From NCBI GenBank assembly GCA_963921825.1, contig OY997593.1:72038513-72102512 (forward strand): DNA of 64,000 nucleotides, given 5' to 3'. Shown here piece after piece: positions 44,276 to 54,500 of the stretch. Numbering within the stretch: the first letter of the stretch is position 1; every line of letters starts with the position of its first letter. Below the pieces are notes generated by a model. It saw only the letters and a list, made by a program, of their open reading frames with translations. It made no database searches and had not been told where the DNA came from. The DNA comes from Erodium maritimum (Eukaryota > Streptophyta > Magnoliopsida > Geraniales > Geraniaceae). A program made the position numbers and the translations under genes.

Positions 44276-44589
44276 TCATGTATAATTCTTTGCTTATTTA
44301 TCGTATCATCTCATGTTCTTGTCTTTTTTATCACCTTTATCATATTCTTTGCTTGGAAATGATTTTTCTCTTAGCTAATTGAAAATGTTCTTCACAACAA
44401 ATATTTATATGGTCATGATTCATTGCTTTATCGTATTCTTATTTTTTTGTATCAGTAAAGCTTTCTCATATTCTTTGCTTCATACAAGAAGTGAAGAAGC
44501 TGCAAGCAGAGCAATTCAAGCCGGTTGTGCGAGTGACTATCTCGCCATTCGAGCATGATCATGTTAGGTGGATACGACGTGTTTTTTTT

Positions 44590-44700
44590 TATCAGCAAAG
44601 CAAAATTATATAAATTCTTTATTTTCAAAGTTTGAAGAAGAAGATGTCTCAGAAGCAAAAGGGTGGTGTGCTTAGACCAACCTTTGGTTTTGTAACACAC
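44590..44700 (-). mobile_element. LINE tail fragment, minus orientation
   Basis: A T tract followed by ATCAGCAAAGCAAAATTATA, the inverse of the common GCTGATAAAAA 3' end. 44275-44590 is the shared upstream block of the DC1 units. Confidence 0.5.
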
Positions 44701-44889
44701 ATAGTTTTATTTTATCTCCTTAGTTTTTTTGTTGTGACTGAAGCACTTTAATTTGGTTTATGAGTACGAGAAAATCTGGAGAAAATAAGTTCGAATTTTT
44801 TCATTAAAAGAAATAAGATTCAAGAAGGATCAAACCAAAAGACAACTATTATAAGAGAGTTCTCGAATCCCGTAATCGACGCTAGGGAT

Positions 44890-45132
44890 TTGGTTGACTC
44901 TGATCCTCTTGTTATTTTGGAGGATTCGGTCAATAAATTACCAGACGTGGATTCCTTGGGTTGCGGACCGTTGCGGATTGATACTGATTTTGGGCCTTAT
45001 GTCCAAGCTAGACTGGAACCCAATCCTGTGTTGGGTCATGATGGTTTGGGCCTAGATATGAGGCATGTTAGAGTAGGAGTTGTCGATGATCAGGTGGGTC
45101 AAGTCCATTCAGGAGGTCATTTGCCACAATAG
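44890..45132 (+). pseudogene. Possible LINE ORF1 linker fragment
   Basis: An open frame of 80 codons, Asp/Val/Gly/Leu-rich, with no domain. A following frame ends VLLQPKKFKPLNK, like the tails of LINE ORF1 proteins. It may be the intergenic remains of a LINE between DC1 units C and D. Confidence 0.3.
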
Positions 45133-45532
45133 GTGGAATCTAGTGATTCGATCGGGATTCAACAAAGTAGGTTATGCAAGGAGGTTCTCCTTCAACCTAA
45201 AAAATTTAAACCTTTGAATAAGTGATCATCGTTGTTGTCCGAAATGTCGATAGTTGTATGCACATGTTGTGTGTGTCGTTGCGGTATGTGTTCTTCAAAA
45301 TCTGAATCTTCTGTATTAAAATTGCAAATAGTAAGTTCCTCAGTATCTTACCCATACAAACGTGAACATGATAAATTGTTTTGACTAGAAATTAGCTATC
45401 TGTAACGAAACTGGAAATACAAGTCCACTGGTTTACAAAAGAATTCTTTAAGATTTTTGGAGTAAAATGACAAGAATACAACCGGTGAATCAAACATAAT
45501 TACTAGAAAATCAAAATTACCCAAAACCTCGT

Positions 45533-48336
45533 TTACGTAGAATCATAATCTTTTTCTCGAGGAAACAATAACTCGATTACACAGTAACATGCTAAGTCTT
45601 CAGCCTCCTTCACACATTTTCTCATCAAATGTGACTTCTTTACCCTAAAAGCTGCTTCCCTCAATTCATTTTCCTCAGTTATGGCGTCCTCTAACTCCGT
45701 TTCCTTCTTGCGAAGCTCTTCGTTCAACTCTTCTAGCTTTCTTCTCAACCCCTGCACCTCTCGAGGTACTTCTTTTATCTTCTTACGAACTCGTGTGAGC
45801 TTCCCATCTGCATATTTATCAGCTTCGATACCGAAGTAAGCATGCACAACTCTTTCTAGTATTTCAAAGAGAAATTGGATTTCGAAGCCTGCAGCTTTTC
45901 CTACGACAAGCCAAGCCCACCATTCCACGAGGAAACTCTTCGTTACGTGCTCAACTTTTGTTTCACACATATTTTGTAGAACTTTACAAAGTCCAACGAA
46001 GAGATATTGTTTCACCTCTGGACTGCACGTGCATTTTGCCCCAACATCGTCGTACTTGTCAAACAGAGTTTCAATAACTTCGTCGAAGTCGAAAGGGACA
46101 AGGTAATCTCCCATTCGGACAACATCCTCGTCTCCAAGACGTTTCAAGGTTCGACGTACTTTTTCCAGGGTGGAAGCTGAGTCTAATTCTTCTATAAAAA
46201 ATTTGAACGACTCGTCTGAGTAAAGAGTTTTGCTAAGAAACTCATTACTATAAGAAAAGTTCTCACCGACGGAGTTTTTCCATGTTGTCTTCGAAGCGGC
46301 TTGAAAGATTTCACCAATTTCTTTGTCAACATGAATGTTGGAAAGTTTTAATTCTTTTCCCAAGCGGAAAACATCTCGAACTCTGACCTTCTTTTTCTTT
46401 TCTTCTTCCTCTTGTGTAATCTCTTGTAGTGTGACAAACTTGACATCTTCTGGTTTGTTGGCACATAGAGCTATAACCTAATAAGAAGAGTTCAAAAGCT
46501 CAACATTATCGACACGTGAAGATAGTTGAAAAACATAAGAAAAAAATCAATAACTAACATATGTAGTTGGGGTTCCCCTAGTTGGAATCATTGGTTGTGA
46601 GGTTGTGCCTGTTTGCCAGTTCTCTTTTTGTTCGTTGTTTTCTTTATGGTCGAAAAATCTGGGTATAGAATTGTTAGACTCATCCTAAGTTCGGTTTAGT
46701 TTCTTACACTGCAAGTCACTTGCGCTAGGGACCCCTACTGGGAATTCATTTGTTTGTAAGATTCTGTGTTTGAGGGTTCGCCCTTTGCCTCATCCTTCAT
46801 TTTGAAGACTTGGTATTTATAAAAAAAATTGCTGATAAAAAAAAACTAACATATATATACCTTCGACTTGACGCATGCAAGTTGGGCTTCAAACTTACAT
46901 TCAACACAGTAGTAGATGCACTCGTCAGGATCTCTTTCCTCCTCGCACACATCACAGTAAAATTGGTCAGTGCCAGTATTTTGGGCAAGGCGTTGCACGA
47001 GAGTAAGGGGATGGAAGTGACTTTCATGTAGTAGAGTGCGCGGCAAAAGACACTTAGATTCGCTGATCTTGAAATCCTTACGACATGGAATGCAATGCAA
47101 GTAGGAGCTCTTACTGATGTTGCGCCTCTGGCGTAGAGTGACAGGGTGATCGTGTCCAATAAGCTCCAAAGGCGGCACAACCAACATGCATTCTAGATGC
47201 AACATAAAAGATTCATCATAATATCTCTGGAACATGAAGCCGATGCAATTCTTCGAGCAGTAAGCGCAAAAATGATCTCTGTCCCCGTGCACGAACCTAA
47301 GTACAAGAGGATCATTGTGCTGCAGATCATAGCCGGGATGGGTAAATATTAATGTTCTATCAGCCTTGTCATCCACCGTTTTCCGATCAATACATGTTTC
47401 ATGGAGAAATAAACCGCAATATTGACAACCATAGACATGGACTCCATTGTTAAGGATGTAATTTTCGCACCTCTGACATCTAGGGTTCTCTTGCATTGAA
47501 CCGTCTTTTGTTATTGGATCAGAGAGGACAACATTGGTTACAAGATTAGAGAGAGGGCATGGCCAAGAAGAACGGAAGATGCAAGAAAGATGAGCGGTGA
47601 AGTTATTGCAATCCAAGCAAGAATATACGCGTATTCCAGGCCGATCTCTTTTATTCTCAAAGCAAACATCACATGACCAGTAATAGTTTGTCCGTGTTAG
47701 TGAAAGAGGATGGTGAGGGTGGCGTTGCACATCCATTATCAAATTCGGTAAGTTGTAGCCCACTCTACCACACGAAATATGGTAGTTCAAATTGCACGGT
47801 ACGCATCGTGCAAAAGTCCTACGACGTTTGATATTAGAACGACAGGATTCGCAGTTCAGTACAGCATCATCATCATAATCATCATCATCATAATCACCCA
47901 TGAGAGTAAGGAGATGAGGATGGGAAGGTAGCGACAGGGTGGGCTTCAAAGAGTGAGCGCACGTAACGTGCGTCTCAAAGTTGCATTTCTCTTCCTCACA
48001 CTGATAACTGAACATACTGAGAATGGGATCGCAACAGGCACTGCACTCTCCGTATTCGTGAGTCACCATCCTCAGTTTGAGCCGCGGATGGTGGGGATGA
48101 AGAGCGTTACCCTCTACACTTTCTCCGAGTTCAGCACACGATACACATAGATACACCCTCCCATGGTGTTCTAATTCTCTACAACCATACATGACATATT
48201 TGCTTCTACTCCTTACAAGAAACTTACCAACACAACAATAACATTTAAACCAATACAATGCATTAATTTGGACCAATTTCAATGGGTGAGGGTGGGTGAA
48301 ATGTTCGATACTCTCCTTCAAATCATCCATATCCAT
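45533..48336 (-). CDS. DC1-cluster unit D: DC1-domain protein with C-terminal helical domain (806 aa)
   Basis: Coding exons are 48336-46861 (492 codons) and 46477-45533 (314 codons plus stop). The donor is GTCGAAG|GTATAT, the acceptor TTATTAG|GTTATAGC. Start MDMDDLKESIEHFTHPHPLK. The DC1 modules are intact; one carries an extra acidic run DYDDDDYDDD coded by GAT repeats (47866-47895). The helical exon is nearly identical to unit C over its first 150 residues (HVDKEIGEIFQAASKTTWKN), showing recent duplication or conversion. It then diverges in the coiled coil (RRKLEELNEELRKKETELED) and ends REKDYDST. Intron 2 holds a LINE insertion, the 5' UTR intron a MITE. Confidence 0.88.
46563..46843 (+). 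mobile_element. 281-bp LINE 3' fragment in the intron of DC1 unit D
   Basis: Flanked by AACTAACATAT at 46552-46562 and 46844-46854, ending TTGCTGATAAAAAAAA. The unit C intron has the empty site AATAACTAACATATATATAC (42026-42044). It shares GTAGTTGGGG-type start and TGGTATTTATAAAAAAA end phrases with other LINE tails. Confidence 0.88.
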
Positions 48337-48592
48337 CGATCTACATCAAATCAAGTTAAATAATATGCATATATTAATCATTTATTCATGCTTTCACAGC
48401 AAAGCAATATATAAATCTCTAACTTTTCAAAGATTGAAAAACAAGGACCAAGAGAAACATGAAGATGATCTATCTACAGACCTGAAAATGAAACCAACAA
48501 CAGACTCAACCTAATGACAATCCCAACAAAAGAGGCAAAGGCCTCAGACCCAAATATTTCATATATTTACTTATATACAAAACCAAAATCAA

Positions 48593-48896
48593 TGATTATT
48601 TACTTTTCGTACTTCTTTTGAATTGATAACACACTTTTAGTACCTTAAAGTTTTATGATATTTAATAAGAATCTTTATGTTTTGACAACACACATTTAGT
48701 ATCTCATATGAATTGGTCAAGATTATTTAATACTCCTTATGTATCGGTAACACAACATTTAATACCCCTTATAAATTGGTCACAAATCATCAAAATGACG
48801 TAAACTTGACCAAAATTTTGTGCAGTGCGTTACCAAAATACGAGGGGTACTAACAGTGTGTACTAATACATAAGGAGTACTAAAAGTAATTAACCC
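48593..48896. mobile_element. MITE family 1, copy 2, in the 5' UTR intron of unit D
   Basis: The right terminus GTAATTAACCC matches the family; the left (TGATTATTTACTTTTCGTAC) has diverged. The 9-bp duplication CAAAATCAA is perfect at 48584-48592 and 48897-48905. Confidence 0.85.
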
Positions 48897-48929
48897 CAAA
48901 ATCAACATTATAATAGACATAATACGTAC

Positions 48930-48971
48930 CTTGTAACTCGTTTCGCTTTGATCCAAAAGTTGTTGTTTATA
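48930..48971 (-). promoter_or_regulatory. Promoter and 5' UTR exon of DC1 unit D
   Basis: TATA box TATAAA at 48966-48971 (minus) and a splice donor GTTACAAG|GTACGT with exon end at 48930. The exon is about 10-40 nt, depending on the start site. The acceptor TTGATGTAG lies at 48341-48349, giving a four-base second UTR piece before the ATG. Confidence 0.65.
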
Positions 48972-49079
48972 CTCCAAAGAAATCAAGTAGAAACTTACAA
49001 ATGTAATGCTGTTAAATAGTGTTGAAGATGAAAAACAATTGAGTCGATGAGATTGTAGCAATAACTAGACGAAATATAC

Positions 49080-51050
49080 ATAGGCATGTCTGATTCTTTG
49101 CTTGGAGATCGTATCGTCTCATGTTCTTGTCTTTTTCATCTACTTTATAATATTCTTTGCTTCAAAATCATTCTTCTATTCTTTAAAAATGTTATTCACG
49201 ACAAGTATTTAGCTTTACCGGCTTAAATATGGTGTTATTGCAAGGGAAATTACAAAAACATACCCTCAATGACTTTTTGTCTCAAAGGTTGACCTATAGT
49301 AAACTGTTTTATCACGTACGTATCGGATAGAAGGTCAATATCTTTCATATTGCATGTTTCCGATTAAAAATCAGTTGGGAAAATTATAAATGACTACCCT
49401 TAAGCTGGCACGTTTAACCGATGCTTACCTAAAGTTCAAAACTACTGATGCATACCATGAAGTTACAACTTCATGGTATACCCTTAGTGATTTTTTTAAA
49501 TATTTTTTTAAAAATAAAACTAAAGTGATTTTTTTAAATAAAAATGAAGTCAATTAATAAAATATTCTGTGTTTTTGGACAGAAAATTATGGTTTTTGAT
49601 AATATATTCGTCGGACCATGTTTTTTGAACGACAAGAAAGTCAATAGTTATATCATGTACTACGAAATCGAATAATAGTCATTTTCTGGAGTTTTCCTTT
49701 TGTACTAAGATATAGAAACCATCAAACCTTATAAAAAGTTATCGTCCAACTAAAATGTATATACTAATCCGAGGACTTTATCGCCTTTGAACATAAATAC
49801 TCTCTACAATCCGAGGACTTGTTCTATCACCTCCGCCTTCCATTGTTCCTTCAATTTGGTCGTCTCCTTGGCGATTTGTGCATCAAGTTCGCCATGAATG
49901 TAAACCTATTTTTAGGACTCCCAATAGGAAACCCTAGTATTTCTTAACAAAAAGGTATAGGGATGGTAGATTTGGCGATGTTTTGATGCTTTCAACCTTT
50001 TGAGATGGCGATGGAGGAATAACAATTATTCTCTATATTTTGGGAGAGAATAGAAAAGGGATAGAGAGAATAAGATGATTCATTTTTTTCTTAACCCGAA
50101 TTTTTCTCCTAATATACTACCTTTAATATTGAGTCAAAGACTCAATTAGGTTTAATACCTGATTGTGGGCCTAGGGTAAACCCAACAATTTTTCACTTGA
50201 GCAAGATCTTATCCGTTAAGAACCCTAGTATAATTATATTTTTGTGTTGGCAGAAAGTATAACAAATATGTCATCTAGATCATTTCAATCAATTATCTCA
50301 TAATAAATTGAATGATCTTAAACATCAAATGTCACTCGTAAGTGTGTGACCACATAGGTTCAATGCTAAACTAGTAGTAATTATCTCATTAACTACTAAT
50401 TGAGGTTGGCATCTAACAACACTCCTCGACGGCCATGCATAAAATCCCTAAGTATCCTTCATGGTTCAGACTGCGAGAAACCACCAACCTTCAATTGACG
50501 CCAGATAGCTTGACTATGAAGCTAGAAGCACACAGGCCCCGACATGTCGGGTGCAGGCTCAAAGGAGAATTTGGTCAAGTTAAGCCTTTCGGCCATAATG
50601 CGCGACATCTTGACTAACTACGGCCCGAAATGCCTGCGTCTAACAGCGAAGGCCTAGGGGATTTATACAATGATCCATTTGAGGCCCCCAATTCTCCTTT
50701 GGGTTCTTAGAAGGTGCTTCTGGGCTTGGGAAGGCAAGAAAGGGAAGTATCGGGCTCGATCCCGAGCCCATCCCGGGAGTAGCAATGACCCAAGGTTGAT
50801 ATCATGTAAAAACGGGTCATGATGGAGTCCACTCCCACTGCTACTGAAGAGTTCCGAGAAAACATGCGAGGTCTGACAAACAGCCTTGTCTTGCCCCATG
50901 AGAATTCCCTGGGGATACGGAGAGGAGGAGCGTTCCGCCTTCACCGCAGGTGACTCTGGTTAGTTGCACTCCACCACCCACACTCAAGTCTGGCTTTTCT
51001 TTTTCAACTTGTATGTCTACCACTGTTATCAATGAAGTGTTGTTCTGCTA
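49080..51050. other. Gene-free spacer between the DC1 cluster and the MATE gene
   Basis: 49080-49240 continues the DC1 upstream block. 49250-49480 has MITE-like ends (GGGAAATTACAAAAACATAC). 50430-51049 has short non-coding frames, is GC-richer than its surroundings, and ends GTTGTTCTGCTAAAAAAAAA, suggesting a retroposon of unknown 5' limit. No gene recognised. Confidence 0.4.
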
Positions 51051-51125
51051 AAAAAAAAGTACATGTATATATTGTAAAACATGGATGAAAATTTATTTAT
51101 CATTGAATCTGAAATAATTGAACTT

Positions 51126-51230
51126 CAAAACTTATCTGAATTATTGTTTGTCTTGTTTTGGGGCACATACAAGAAGTAGAAACAACAAAAGCACAACTAC
51201 TAACACAACTTACTAATATCCCTAACAAAG
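51126..51230 (+). repeat. Duplicate of the downstream flank of DC1 unit C
   Basis: AAACTTATCTGAATTATTGT, GGCACATACAAGAA and ACTAATATCCCTAAC match 40783-41055 across a LINE insertion present only there. It is a leftover of segmental duplication near the edge of the DC1 cluster. Confidence 0.65.
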
Positions 51231-51546
51231 TAAGGACACATTTTGCCTCTCAAACAGACCAATCTGAAACTCATCTCTACCAAAAAAAAAAAAAAAAACT
51301 CAACACTAAGTACCATTTTAGTGTTCACCTTTCAAGTGTAAAGACTACATATCGACTGAACTAAACGAAACATTACACATCCCGAGAGCTTAGAATCCTT
51401 GCCCATAAAGCATTACGCTATGCCCCCGAACAGTTCATGTCAGCCCAGAGTCGTGATGGCTGAGGAAAAAGTGGAAGTTCACGGCATTTCAACTGAGCTG
51501 AAGAGGTAAGAGATGATCATGACTGTTTCTTCTGCAATAAGCAGTT

Positions 51547-54500
51547 TCATACTCCATTAACTATTTCTGTTGGAATGTCTTGCCCGCCCCACTTCCTCAT
51601 TCGTTCTGATGTTTGTTCCACCTGCAAGTGAAATCAACATTGATAAGATGAAAGTATATCGACTCTGATCGACTTTTATACATGCATTAATCATTGGTGG
51701 GTTAAGGTTGTTTCAGTGTTTCAAGACATTAATCAGTTGATCTGCAAGTGAATTCAGCATTGAAGTGATGAAAATATACATACTTTGATCGACTTTTTGT
51801 GGGTTGAGGTTGGTTCATCGTTTCATGGCATTAATCAGTTGATTGCAAGTGAATTCAGCATTTATGAGATGAAAATATACAAACCAACTTTTATAACTAG
51901 GGGCAATTCCATCTCACTACCTGTAACTATGGGATTCCGAAATTACTACCCTAATCCTTTTTATTTTTCTTCTAGCTATCCTGGAATTTTGTTTGTATCA
52001 ATTTAGTACCCGACGTTAACTTTTTCATCAAAAATACGTAAAAACTCCATAATACCTTCACTAACGGTCAATTTTTCAAAACCATGTCATAGAAGAAGGA
52101 TGGGTATTAGGGTTTGAACCTCTAAGGGCGTTTTGGTCATATTGAAAAAAGGGTTAATTACCTTTTGTACCCTTATGAATTGGTAACACACCTTTAGTAC
52201 CCCAAAGTTTTATAACGTTCAATAATAGTCCTTACGTTTTGGTAACACACCTTTAGTACCCCTTATGAATTGGTCACAGATCATTTAATACCCCTTATGT
52301 ATTGGTAACGGAACAATTACATGCCTTATGAATTGGTCACAGATCATCAAAATGGCGTAACCTTGACCTAAATTTATCCAGTGCGTTACCAATACGTAAG
52401 GGGTACTAAAGGTGTGTTACCAATACATAAGGGGTACTAAAGGTAATTAACCCTTGAAAAAAATTAGGGTCCTGTCCAAAAATGGACGGAAGGTACTAAA
52501 TTGAAAAATATGAAACTCGAGGGTAGTGAGAAGAAAAAAAAGGCTTACGGTAATAATTTTGGAATCTCATAATTACATGGTAGTGAGATGGAATTACCCC
52601 TTATAACAGTGCTTCAATTCATTTGTGGGTTAGGGTTATTTTATCGTTTCAAGACATTAATTAGCAGGTTCATCAGCATCCATGAGATGAAAATATAGAC
52701 TTTGATCAACTTTTATAACTACGGATCGAATAATTTCGTGGGTTAAGGTTGGTTCAGTGTTTCAAGATATTAATCTGTTGATCTGCAAGTGAATTCATCA
52801 TCTATGAGATGAAAATACACCATTTTGATCAACTTTTACAACTATGCATCGATTAATTTTGTGGGTTAAGTTTCTTTCGTTGTTTCAAGACATTAACCAG
52901 TGATTAGGTTTAGATTAATTGTAACGAGTCAAGAAACTAAGTGATATCTTGTATTGCAATCTAATCTTACCTCCTTGTTCCAGTTGGTTTTGTATAGTAC
53001 AATAAGCAGCAGCAAGGTTTGCAGACCCGTTCCAAAAATCATACCCGCCCAGAGTCCCTACAGGAGCAACAAAAACACGAGCAAGTTATAACCAACAACC
53101 TTATATAGGCATTGTAGAGGACAATGAAAAGATATTTGCAATGAGGGACAAGAAGAAGCGTGTATTTACCTCTACTCCCCAGTCGACTTTGTAGCCAAGA
53201 AGGAACCCCAGAGGGAGCCCGAAAGCGTAATAACATCCCAAATTGATATATGCCACCAATGCTTGCCATCCACCTCCAACAGCCACACCTGAGAAACGAT
53301 TCCAAGATAAACTGATAAGCGAGTTCCATATCCTCAAAACATTTAGGAATGAATACAAAAAAGTGACATGTACTGTTCACTTTTTGTAAATTATAGCTTC
53401 TTCTTTGATACTGGCAAAAAAAAATTGAACTTGTATTTTTGTTGCACTTTTGTATCAGTCCGTTTCAAAATGACGATTTTACCCTTTAAATTTTAAATCA
53501 GAACGTAAAAAGTAAAAATTCAGGATTTTCCCTCCATTGATTTTTTCCCTTCTTTGTACAGTAAAGTGGAAGAAATTAAAGAAGATGAAAATTTTGGATT
53601 TGTTTCTTTTTAATTTAAAAATGGGATAATTGCAAAAACTTGAGGTGGTTATGCGCGTTTTGCTGAACCTATCAGTAAACTATTTTTTTACAAATGACAT
53701 CTCCCATATATTTCCCTCCCATCTACAAATCCACTAATGGGGTTAATGTTTTTGCAAAAAGTCGAAAGTAACCACGGAAAAGTGTATACATAATGGTTCC
53801 AAATTGCAAAACGTGTATAATGTAAAGCATAAAACTGTCATTTCAAAAAAAAAACTGAAGCCACGTGACTAATTTCCGTTAAAGATAACAGATTTGCAGA
53901 AGGAACAGAGTTGGGGAATGTCATTCGCAAAACAAACAAAAAAGTTAACACTAGTATTTGCAAAACACGGCTGCAAGTTTTTGCAACTATCCCTTTAAAA
54001 TTGCAATGGTAAAAACATCATCGTAACATAAAAAATGATACTAAATGCAACGAAACTATAACTTCAAGGCACTTTTTTGTCATTATAAAAGGAGGCTATG
54101 TTGAACAAAAAAGTGAATAGTACATGACACCCTTTTTTTTGCAACCATCCCAAACATACATACCAATCCAATGGTCAGCATTGTTTTGCATCATAAATCA
54201 AGTCAGATCACTGATTACTCACAACATTCCATATTTTACTTTACCCTTCAAGACATGCATAAACTAGCTTCAGATTCAAACAAGAGGTAGATAAAATAGT
54301 ACCTGATATCACTGGTTGAACACTGTTGAGAACCATGGTGATACCGAGAAGGAAGGCAAGCTTAGAGACAGCTACTTGAAGCGTCTTGCTACTTGTGAAG
54401 ATGACAGCAAAATAATCTTTGGTCAGCAAAATGACGACCATGAAGAGGAGTCCGATGAGGAGAGACTGGAACACTGTTACATAGACGGCGTATTTGGCTG

